A DNA stretch of 5,407 bases. It comes from an uncultured Erysipelotrichaceae bacterium (GTDB taxonomy: Bacteria; Bacillota_I; Bacilli_A; Acholeplasmatales; Anaeroplasmataceae). The stretch is from positions 1 to 5,407 of the forward strand of contig CACZRY010000158.1 of the NCBI GenBank assembly GCA_902783745.1, read 5' to 3'. The notes under the pieces are model-generated. The model was not told the origin of the DNA. It worked only from the letters and a program-made list of their open reading frames with translations, and did no database searches. The translations under genes were made by a program, and so were the position numbers. The first letter of the stretch is position 1, and each line of letters opens with the position of its first letter. This document shows positions 1 through 5,407 of this stretch, in pieces.

Positions 1-162
1 ACAACTGTTACCGGAAACAAAAGATCTCATGCTTTAAATGCTACTCGTCGTACTTGGAAGGCTAACTTACAAACAGTTCATATCAAGGACGAAAACGGAA
101 ACGTTAAGAAGGTTAAGGTTTCTGCTAGAGCATTAAAGAAGGGCAACCTTGAAAGAGCTTAA
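1..162 (+). CDS. rpmB: 50S ribosomal protein L28, C-terminal part (5' end outside window)
   Basis: Frame 1 is open from the window edge to TAA at 160-162 and encodes 53 residues. It begins [20 protein letters not shown], the conserved L28 segment that normally follows an N-terminal CxxTGK-like start. L28 is usually about 60-65 residues, so roughly the first ten are missing to the left. L28 is a small basic protein of the 50S subunit. The C-terminal half here is rich in Lys and Arg, as expected for rRNA binding. Codon use differs from the neighbours: Lys is almost all AAG (7 of 8) and Asn mostly AAC (5 of 6), fitting a highly expressed ribosomal gene rather than transfer. It is convergent with the rpe operon and followed by its own terminator. 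The identification is secure; only the start is unseen. Confidence 0.96.
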   Translation, partial: TTVTGNKRSHALNATRRTWKANLQTVHIKDENGNVKKVKVSARALKKGNLERA

Positions 163-190
163 TCTTAGTTCAAAAACAATTGTGCGATTT

Positions 191-213
191 AACTGGCTTT
201 AGCCAGTTTTTTT
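191..213 (+). terminator. Rho-independent terminator of rpmB
   Basis: The stem AACTGGC (191-197) pairs with GCCAGTT (202-208) around a TTTA loop, and the T-run spans 207-213. It starts 28 nt after the rpmB stop codon. On the opposite strand the stem is followed by AAATCG rather than a T-run, so it should work only in the + direction. An outer GTGC (182-185) / GCAC (214-217) match could extend the helix across a mismatched region. Confidence 0.9.
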
Positions 214-236
214 GCACCCAAAAATATTTTATATAT

Positions 237-269
237 AAAAAGAATCCCTAAAAATAGGGATATTTTTTT
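237..269. terminator. Bidirectional terminator between convergent rpmB and rpe
   Basis: ATCCCTA (244-250) pairs with TAGGGAT (255-261) around an AAAA loop. On the + strand the stem is followed by a T-run at 263-269, giving rpmB a second backup terminator. On the minus strand it is followed by TCTTTTT (243-237), terminating the rlmN-rsgA-rpe transcript. The stem lies only 6 nt beyond the rpe stop codon, and the + strand T-run overlaps that stop codon. Confidence 0.85.
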
Positions 270-906
270 ACATATTCTTTAATATATTTAAATTTTTTAT
301 TTGATCCTCTGCGTTACATACAAATGAACCAGATACTGCTAAATCAAGATAATCTTTAACTAAAGGTAAAGTCTTATCATTAATACCACCATCGATATTA
401 ATTAAATAATTATATCCATATTTATCCTTTAATTCTTTTAATTCCTTTGCCTTATCTATTGCAACAGGCATAAACTTTTGTCCACCAAATCCTGGTTCAA
501 CAGACATAATTAAAACCATATCTAAGTAAGGTAATAATTCTTCTATTACCTTAACTGATGTTTTAGGCTTAATTGAAATACCAGCCTTAATACCATAAGA
601 ATGGATTATATCAATTACTTCTTTTGCGTTACAATCAGCTTCAATATGGAATGTAATATATTGGCTTCCTGCTTCTACGAATTCTTTAATATAGTTATTT
701 GGATGTCTTATCATTAAATGTGTATCAAAAGGCTTATCAGTAAGTTTTCTTATAGATTTTACGAATGCAGGTCCAATTGATATATTTGGTACAAATTCTC
801 CATCCATTACATCTAAATGGATATAATCTGATTCTTTCATAACATTTCCAACTGATTTTTCAAAATTAGAAAAATCTGCAGTTAAAATAGATAATGATAC
901 TTTCAT
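268..906 (-). CDS. rpe: Ribulose-phosphate 3-epimerase
   Basis: This cytosolic TIM-barrel enzyme interconverts ribulose 5-phosphate and xylulose 5-phosphate in the pentose phosphate pathway. The 212 residues are close to the usual length of about 215-220. Visible family motifs are SILTADF near the N-terminus, HLDVMDGEFVPN at 30-41, THLMI at 62-66, SVEPGFGGQ at 135-143, NIDGGIN at 170-176 and a phosphate-binding GS at 193-194. By family precedent the metal ligands are H30, D32, H63 and D172, with D32 and D172 as the acid/base pair; all are present. The ATG shares ATGA with the rsgA stop (4-nt overlap) and has GGAG 10 nt upstream, which implies translational coupling. It is the last gene of the rlmN-rsgA-rpe operon. 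Related allulose-phosphate epimerases share the fold, but the motifs and the position after rsgA favour Rpe. Confidence 0.96.
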   Translation of the reverse strand: MKVSLSILTADFSNFEKSVGNVMKESDYIHLDVMDGEFVPNISIGPAFVKSIRKLTDKPFDTHLMIRHPNNYIKEFVEAGSQYITFHIEADCNAKEVIDIIHSYGIKAGISIKPKTSVKVIEELLPYLDMVLIMSVEPGFGGQKFMPVAIDKAKELKELKDKYGYNYLINIDGGINDKTLPLVKDYLDLAVSGSFVCNAEDQIKNLNILKNM

Positions 907-1817
907 TTTTTTATTTCTCCAATCTGATTAAACATTTTTAAATAATTCTCATATCTTGAATATAAAATTTCACCCTTTAATGCTGCTTCATGTACAAGAC
1001 AACCTTTTATATTTTCTTGATGTAAGCAGTCTCTAAACTTACATTCATAGTTTTTAAATTCAGGGAAATAATTTCTTAATTCATTTTTATCAACCTTAAA
1101 TAAATCAAGCTTTGAAAATCCTGGTGTATCACCAATAAATCCATTCTTATATCTATAAAGGTTAGATTCTCTTGTTGTATGCTTACCACGGCCTAAAGCC
1201 TGTGATATCTCTTGAGTTTTTAAATTAAATTCGGGGATAATTGCATTAATTAATGTTGATTTACCTGCACCAGTTTGTCCTGATAATACTGTTATTTTAT
1301 TATCTAAATCAGCTGCAAGTTCTAAAGTACCTTCTTTAGTTAAGCTATTTACATATACTACATCAAAAGATAATTTTTTATAATATTCCATTGCTTTTTT
1401 AAGCTCTTCTAATTCTTTTTGAGTAAGCTTATCTATTTTAGAAATAACTATTAGAGGCTTTATATTATACATTGTAATATTTACAATAAACATATCTAAT
1501 AAGTAGAATGAAAAGTCTGGTTCCTTTGCCGCAAATACTAATAATATTTGATCAACATTTGCGATATCAGGTCTAATTAAAGAATTTTTTCTTTCTAGAT
1601 AATGGTCTATCATGTTATTTTCAATAACAACAATATCTCCAACCTTAGGTGAATTCTTTATAGTTTGAATAACCTCTTTTTTAGATTGAGATTTATCATT
1701 TATAGCTGTCTTCTTTTCACTTCTAAGCTTGCCTCTAGCTTTAACTTCTATTATGGTATCATCTTCTAATAATACCTTATATACTCCACCATTTAAATTA
1801 ATAACTCTTCCCTGCAT
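903..1817 (-). CDS. rsgA: Small ribosomal subunit biogenesis GTPase RsgA
   Basis: RsgA is a circularly permuted GTPase that binds the 30S subunit late in maturation and is released on GTP hydrolysis. The 304 residues show the family order: an N-terminal OB-fold (about 1-75), a permuted GTPase domain and a C-terminal zinc finger. The G4-like motif SKID lies at 126-129, ahead of the P-loop GQTGAGKST at 180-188. These are followed by GRGKHTTR at 209-216 (switch region) and DTPG at 230-233 (G3). The zinc ligands C259, C264, H266 and C273 match the CxxxxCxHxxxxxxC pattern. Residues 33-58 of the OB domain hold a lysine-rich stretch about 19 residues longer than in the Bacillus protein. The start follows a strong AGGAAGG 6 nt upstream and overlaps the rlmN stop as TAATG. 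The stop is TGA, the only one among these genes. Confidence 0.97.
   Translation of the reverse strand: MQGRVINLNGGVYKVLLEDDTIIEVKARGKLRSEKKTAINDKSQSKKEVIQTIKNSPKVGDIVVIENNMIDHYLERKNSLIRPDIANVDQILLVFAAKEPDFSFYLLDMFIVNITMYNIKPLIVISKIDKLTQKELEELKKAMEYYKKLSFDVVYVNSLTKEGTLELAADLDNKITVLSGQTGAGKSTLINAIIPEFNLKTQEISQALGRGKHTTRESNLYRYKNGFIGDTPGFSKLDLFKVDKNELRNYFPEFKNYECKFRDCLHQENIKGCLVHEAALKGEILYSRYENYLKMFNQIGEIKK
906..920 (-). promoter_or_regulatory. rpe ribosome binding site and A7 slippery run at the rsgA/rpe junction
   Basis: On the minus strand GGAG (920-917) lies 10 nt before the rpe ATG, inside the last rsgA codons. The spacer ends in seven consecutive A residues (912-906), the last being the A of the rpe ATG. 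In the rsgA frame this reads ATA AAA AAA TGA, so A AAA AAA is in phase as a -1 slippery heptamer directly before the stop. The binding site is well supported; use of the heptamer for frameshifting is only a possibility. Confidence 0.7.
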
Positions 1818-2851
1818 TAATTGCCTTCCTTTTTCATTTGATTACTTCTTAATTGACCACAAGCTGCATCAATATCTGAGCCTTGCTCTTTTCTTAATTG
1901 AACATTGATATGACGTTTCTTTAGTATATCAAAGAATTGACGCATATCTCCTTTTTCACTTCGTTTATAAGGCTTTTCTTTTACTTCATTATAAGGAATT
2001 AAATTTATATAGCAATTCATTCCATGAACTAAATCACATAATGCATTTGCACATTCCTTAGTATCATTTAAGCCCTTAAGCATAATATATTCAAATGTTA
2101 CTCTTCTATCAGTAATTCTTATATATTCCTTTATTGCAGGAATTAATACCTCTAAAGGATAAGCCTTATTGATAGGCATAATTTCATTTCTTATTTCATT
2201 TGTTGGTGCATGTAGTGATACTGCAAGATTTACCTGAAGTGGAAAATTTGCAAATTCATAAATCTTTGGTACAACACCACATGTTGAAACAGTGATATGT
2301 CTTGAACCGATTTCTAATCCTTTTGCGTTATTAATAATATTTAAGAATGTGGTTACATTCTCATAATTATCAAATGGTTCACCAATACCCATTACAACAA
2401 CATGGCTTACTCTTAAGTCTGTTAATAATGATACCATTAAAATCTGTAATACCATTTCTGATGCTAAAAGATTTCTTTTCTTTTTCTTCATTCCAGATGC
2501 GCAAAATGCACAAGCCATATTACATCCAACCTCAGATGTAACACATACAGAATATCCATAATCATGGCTCATTAAAACTGTTTCAATAAGATTTCCATCG
2601 CTTAATCTAAATAAAAATTTCTTAGTTCCGTCAAAAGAATCTTGTCTTGTAACACATTCTAATCTATCTAATGTGAAATCCTCTTTTAGTTTTTCTATAA
2701 ACTTTTTAGAAATGTTTGTCATTTCATCAAAAGATGAAACTTTTTTTCTATATAACCATTCCATTATTTGTGATGAACGGAAAGGCTTTTCGCCCATATC
2801 GATCATATATTGCTTTAACATTTCTTCAGAATAACCATAAATACTTTGCAT
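1817..2851 (-). CDS. rlmN: Dual-specificity RNA methyltransferase RlmN (23S rRNA A2503 / tRNA A37 C2-methyltransferase)
   Basis: This radical-SAM enzyme makes 2-methyladenosine at A2503 of 23S rRNA and, in well-studied members, at A37 of some tRNAs. The 344 residues are a typical length. The [4Fe-4S] cluster motif is CxxxCxxC with C110, C114 and C117. The two cysteines of the mechanism are C103, seven residues before the cluster as in E. coli C118, and C331 in DAACGQLR, equivalent to E. coli C355. E90 aligns with the conserved Glu105 of E. coli. The SAM-binding segment MGIGEP is at 154-159, with further family segments STCG (189-192), SLHAP (212-216) and LIPYN (284-288). An N-terminal accessory domain covers about residues 1-90. 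RlmN is favoured over the resistance paralogue Cfr by overall motif fit and by the rsgA-rpe context. It heads the operon, overlaps rsgA by 1 nt and has AGGTGA 7 nt before the ATG. Confidence 0.96.
   Translation of the reverse strand: MQSIYGYSEEMLKQYMIDMGEKPFRSSQIMEWLYRKKVSSFDEMTNISKKFIEKLKEDFTLDRLECVTRQDSFDGTKKFLFRLSDGNLIETVLMSHDYGYSVCVTSEVGCNMACAFCASGMKKKKRNLLASEMVLQILMVSLLTDLRVSHVVVMGIGEPFDNYENVTTFLNIINNAKGLEIGSRHITVSTCGVVPKIYEFANFPLQVNLAVSLHAPTNEIRNEIMPINKAYPLEVLIPAIKEYIRITDRRVTFEYIMLKGLNDTKECANALCDLVHGMNCYINLIPYNEVKEKPYKRSEKGDMRQFFDILKKRHINVQLRKEQGSDIDAACGQLRSNQMKKEGN
1824..1830 (-). promoter_or_regulatory. rsgA ribosome binding site
   Basis: AGGAAGG on the minus strand lies 6 nt before the rsgA ATG and within the last codons of rlmN. 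With the TAATG stop/start overlap it fixes the rsgA start and suggests coupled translation. Confidence 0.8.
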
Positions 2852-2857
2852 AAAATA

Positions 2858-2863
2858 TCACCT
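2858..2863 (-). promoter_or_regulatory. rlmN ribosome binding site
   Basis: AGGTGA on the minus strand lies 7 nt before the ATG at 2851 and supports that start codon. Confidence 0.75.
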
Positions 2864-2868
2864 ATGTA

Positions 2869-2896
2869 ATTATACTATTAAAAATAAAATAATAAA
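2869..2896 (-). promoter_or_regulatory. Candidate sigma-A-type promoter of rlmN-rsgA-rpe
   Basis: A perfect -10 box TATAAT lies at 2874-2869 on the minus strand. The -35 region is poor: the best match at 16-nt spacing is TTTATT (2896-2891), which falls within the T-rich tail of the pheT terminator. A start site 5-8 nt downstream would leave only about a 10-13 nt leader and would cut into the Shine-Dalgarno. The operon needs a promoter here if the pheT terminator is efficient, but this site is unproven; a perfect TATAAT can arise by chance in such AT-rich DNA. Confidence 0.4.
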
Positions 2897-2928
2897 AGAA
2901 AAATGTTATCCCAAAGTACGGGATAACA
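2895..2928 (-). terminator. Rho-independent terminator of pheST
   Basis: On the minus strand TGTTATCCC (2928-2920) pairs perfectly with GGGATAACA (2912-2904) around the 7-nt loop GTACTTT, giving a 9-bp stem. It is followed by TTTTTCTTT. The stem begins 12 nt after the pheT stop codon. The + strand side lacks a T-run, so it is unidirectional. It separates the pheST transcript from rlmN. Confidence 0.92.
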
Positions 2929-2940
2929 CTTTCATATTAA

Positions 2941-5325
2941 TTATTGACGAATTTTAGCATTAAACTTTTCAGTTAACTTATCTAATATCTTTTTAACTTC
3001 AGCATCTACTTCTTCAGATTCTAATGTCTTAGTGAAATCTTCAAATGTCATTGTGAATGCAATTGACTTTTCATCATCTAATACATTTTCACCCTTATAA
3101 ACATCAAATACTTCAACATTAGTAATATATTTACGACCTGTCTTCTTAACAACTTCAATAATATCAGATGCCTTAACATCATCTTTTACTACTACTGCAA
3201 GGTCACGATTAATTGATGGGAACTTATTAATTGCGTGATACTTCATCTTACTCTTAGATTCAACAATCTTAGTTAAATCTATTTCTAAAGCAATTGTACC
3301 CTTAACATCATGTTCTTTTGCAAACTTAGGATGTAATTCACCAATCACACCAATTCTTTCACCACGGAATAAGATTTCTGCAGTTCTTCCTGGATGGAAT
3401 GATTTAATTTTGTCATATGGTGCATATGTTACATCAACACCAATACGAGTTAATAATGAATCAAGTAATCCTTTTAATACATAGAATGAAGAAAGTTTCT
3501 TTTCTCCTTCCCATAGTGTTGATTCATATAAACCATTTAATGCCATTGCTAAATGTAATTCTTGTGATGATTCAGGATTACCTCCATCAAAATATACATT
3601 ACCAATTTCAAATAATGCAAGGTTTTGATTCTTTCTTGCTAGATTATATTGAATTGCATCAATAACACCATTTAATAATGATTGTCTCATTACTGCGTGA
3701 TCTTCTGTTAAAGGCATTAAAGGCTTGATTTCCTTTTTAACTTCTTCTGTATAGAATCCTAAATCACTTTCTTTAATTAAAGAATATGAAACAACTTCGT
3801 TGAATGCAACTGTTGATAAGAATTGACGAATAATTCTAATCTTCTTTTGTTTTTCTGTTAAACCACCACGAGATGCCATTTCTGCAATAGTTGTTGGGAT
3901 ATTATCATATCCATACATTCTTGCAACATCCTCGCAAATATCTTGGAAAGATGGCTCTAAGTCCATTCTTCTTGATGGTAGAGTAATAGTAAATGTTTCA
4001 CCATTTAAAACAAATTCATAATTTAATCTATTAAATAAATCATTTAAATAATCTATAGATAAATCAGTACCTAAATAATTATTAATCTTTGTCTTTGTAA
4101 TAGAAACAACGCCTGGCTTAATTTCATGCTTAACATCTATAACCATATTAGAAATCTTGCCACCAGCAAGCTCTTTAATCATAGCTGCTGCATAATCTAG
4201 GGCACGTTCTACTCTAGAATAATCAATCTTATGTTCAAAACGAGATGAAGATTCACTCTTTAAACCTAAACGAGATGATGTCTTTCTAATTGATAAGAAA
4301 TCAAAATATGCAGCTTCTAATGTAACATTCTTTGTTTCATTTGAAACTTCAGTAGATAATCCACCCATTACACCAGCAACACATAACGCATCTTTTCCAT
4401 TAGTAATTACAATATCGTTTGATAATAGCTTTCTTTCTTGTTCATCTAAAGTAACAATAACTTCATTATCTAAAGCTTGTCTTACAACAATTTTATTACC
4501 AAGCTTATCCTTATCAAATGAATGTAGTGGTTGACCTAATAACATTAATACATAATTGGTAACATCAACTACGTTATTAATAGGTCTAATGCCTGATGCA
4601 ACAAGCTTACGCTTTAACCACATAGGAGATTCTTTAATTGTTACTCCTTCAATAACTCTTGTTGCATATTTATAACAATTATCAGTTTCAATTGATACAG
4701 TTGTATCATTTGAAATCTCATCCTTAACTTCCTTTAAAGGCTTAATAAACTTTTGATTAATTGCTGCCGCAAGATCAAATAATACACCTTCAATTGATAA
4801 TAAGTCACTTCTATTAGATGTAACTTCTAAATCATAAATAGTATCATTTATACCTAAATATTCAAGTGGATTATCTCCAACCTTAACATCACCACGTTCA
4901 AATAGATAAATACCATTCTTATAAGCTTCTGGTACATATTTTTCTTCAACGCCTAATTCTTGTAATGAGCATAACATACCATTAGATTCAATTCCTCTAA
5001 TCTTAGATGCCTTAATCTTAAAATTACCAGGTAGGATTGCACCAGGGTTTGCTGCAATAACAAGCTTACCTGCTTCTACATTAGGTGCACCACAAACAAT
5101 TTGAGTAACCTCACCAGGTCTAACCTCAACACTGCACTTATGTAAGTGAGTTTCAGGTATTGCTTCACATGTTAATACTTTCGCAACAGTCATGTTAGAA
5201 GCATCACATGTCTTATACATTAATTCAACTTCACAAACGTGAGCTGTAAAAATATCATATAATTCCTTATCAGAATATGAAGATAAGTCTAAATATTCTT
5301 CTAACCATTTTCTAGATACAAGCAT
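2941..5325 (-). CDS. pheT: Phenylalanine--tRNA ligase beta subunit
   Basis: PheT is the large subunit of the cytosolic alpha2-beta2 synthetase that charges tRNA-Phe; the alpha subunit carries the active site. The 794 residues match the bacterial long form (about 795-805). Domains in order are: N-terminal MLVSRKWLEEYLDL; an EMAP/OB tRNA-binding domain at about 40-150 (IVCGAPN 76-82, SNGMLCS 114-120); the B3/B4 editing domain at about 210-385 (GQPLHSFD 264-271, AGVMGG 317-322, LEAAYF 336-341); B5 at about 400-475, ending ARMYGYDNIP; a synthetase-like core with HPGR at 644-647 and GELHP at 662-666; and the C-terminal FDX-ACB domain at about 700-794 (FPSINRDLAVVV). H268 and E337 fall at the positions of editing residues H261 and E334 in E. 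coli, suggesting Tyr-tRNA-Phe proofreading is kept. The start follows a consensus AGGAGG and lies 1 nt after the pheS stop. Confidence 0.98.
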   Translation of the reverse strand: MLVSRKWLEEYLDLSSYSDKELYDIFTAHVCEVELMYKTCDASNMTVAKVLTCEAIPETHLHKCSVEVRPGEVTQIVCGAPNVEAGKLVIAANPGAILPGNFKIKASKIRGIESNGMLCSLQELGVEEKYVPEAYKNGIYLFERGDVKVGDNPLEYLGINDTIYDLEVTSNRSDLLSIEGVLFDLAAAINQKFIKPLKEVKDEISNDTTVSIETDNCYKYATRVIEGVTIKESPMWLKRKLVASGIRPINNVVDVTNYVLMLLGQPLHSFDKDKLGNKIVVRQALDNEVIVTLDEQERKLLSNDIVITNGKDALCVAGVMGGLSTEVSNETKNVTLEAAYFDFLSIRKTSSRLGLKSESSSRFEHKIDYSRVERALDYAAAMIKELAGGKISNMVIDVKHEIKPGVVSITKTKINNYLGTDLSIDYLNDLFNRLNYEFVLNGETFTITLPSRRMDLEPSFQDICEDVARMYGYDNIPTTIAEMASRGGLTEKQKKIRIIRQFLSTVAFNEVVSYSLIKESDLGFYTEEVKKEIKPLMPLTEDHAVMRQSLLNGVIDAIQYNLARKNQNLALFEIGNVYFDGGNPESSQELHLAMALNGLYESTLWEGEKKLSSFYVLKGLLDSLLTRIGVDVTYAPYDKIKSFHPGRTAEILFRGERIGVIGELHPKFAKEHDVKGTIALEIDLTKIVESKSKMKYHAINKFPSINRDLAVVVKDDVKASDIIEVVKKTGRKYITNVEVFDVYKGENVLDDEKSIAFTMTFEDFTKTLESEEVDAEVKKILDKLTEKFNAKIRQ

Positions 5326-5326
5326 T

Positions 5327-5407
5327 TTACTTAACCTCCTTGAATTGAGATAAGAATCTTACATCATTTAAATAGAAGTTTCTAATATCATCAATCTTAT
5401 ACTTAAG
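5327..5407 (-). CDS. pheS: Phenylalanine--tRNA ligase alpha subunit, C-terminal end (5' part outside window)
   Basis: The minus-strand frame from 5407 to TAA at 5329-5327 encodes 26 residues. The segment KYKIDDIRNFYLNDVRFLSQ is the characteristic PheS C-terminus (the class II motif 3 end followed by DIR.FY.ND.RFL). Only a single base separates its stop from the pheT ATG, the standard pheST operon arrangement. The last residues, KEVK, lie past the point where many PheS proteins end and are encoded by the DNA that forms the pheT Shine-Dalgarno. The catalytic core, start and any upstream regulation such as a T-box lie outside the window. Confidence 0.93.
   Translation of the reverse strand, partial: LKYKIDDIRNFYLNDVRFLSQFKEVK
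5335..5340 (-). promoter_or_regulatory. pheT ribosome binding site inside the pheS 3' end
   Basis: A consensus AGGAGG lies 9 nt before the pheT ATG and within the pheS codons AAG GAG GTT. It decides the pheT start and suggests coupled, balanced synthesis of the two subunits. Confidence 0.85.

Noticed and set aside
212..239. Promoter-like TTGCAC ... TATAAA on the + strand
   Set aside because: The -35 match is only 3 of 6, and any transcript would run straight into the bidirectional terminator with no gene to express. AT-rich chance match.
903..1817. Use of TGA as tryptophan (genetic code 4)
   Set aside because: TGA ends rsgA at the expected length, immediately at the rpe start, and tryptophans checked in rlmN and rpmB are TGG, so code 11 fits.
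2347..2541. 64-codon + strand ORF inside rlmN
   Set aside because: It lies antisense to the conserved cluster region of rlmN, its product has no recognisable motif, and its composition (His/Gln/Leu-rich) is what the complement of this coding DNA would give.
1817..2851. Cfr-type antibiotic-resistance methyltransferase
   Set aside because: Shares the radical-SAM motif and paired cysteines, but the chromosomal rlmN-rsgA-rpe context and overall RlmN fit point to the housekeeping enzyme.
2852..2940. Possible small RNA or leader peptide in the pheT-rlmN gap
   Set aside because: The gap is explained by the pheT terminator, the AT-rich promoter region and the rlmN ribosome site. No further structured or coding element is visible.
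3417..3665. 82-codon + strand ORF inside pheT
   Set aside because: It is fully antisense to the conserved pheT core, with a low-complexity His/Leu/Ile product. It is a shadow of the real gene.

Overview
The window is a compact housekeeping segment of a low-G+C bacterium, probably a Firmicutes/Bacilli-type lineage. DNA is AT-rich throughout (roughly 30% G+C by eye). The genes are packed with start/stop overlaps, each has a purine-rich Shine-Dalgarno, and stops are mostly TAA. The only TGA stop ends rsgA at its expected C-terminus, and tryptophan is TGG in the genes checked. The standard bacterial code (11) therefore applies, not the code 4 of mycoplasmas and spiroplasmas. Finer placement (Erysipelotrichia-like, Acholeplasma-like or uncultured gut Bacilli) is a guess.

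Layout, left to right: (1) the 3' end of rpmB (ribosomal protein L28) on the + strand, with its terminator; (2) a bidirectional terminator where rpmB converges with the minus-strand genes; (3) on the minus strand, reading right to left, rlmN - rsgA - rpe with 1-nt and 4-nt start/stop overlaps; (4) a 90-bp gap (2852-2940) with a strong terminator for pheT and a candidate rlmN promoter; (5) pheT, complete on the minus strand, preceded by the last 26 codons of pheS, which are cut by the window end.

The theme is translation: tRNA-Phe charging (PheS/PheT), 23S rRNA and tRNA methylation (RlmN), 30S maturation (RsgA) and a 50S protein (L28). One pentose-phosphate enzyme (Rpe) completes the set. The order rlmN...rsgA-rpe, convergent with rpmB, recalls the Bacillus subtilis rlmN-prpC-prkC-rsgA-rpe-thiN-spoVM / rpmB region. 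Here prpC, prkC, thiN and spoVM are absent from the locus.

I found no mobile element, CRISPR array, RNA gene, riboswitch or undescribed system. The most interesting small-scale signal is an in-phase slippery heptamer (A AAA AAA) directly before the rsgA stop codon. A -1 slip there would carry ribosomes straight into the rpe frame.
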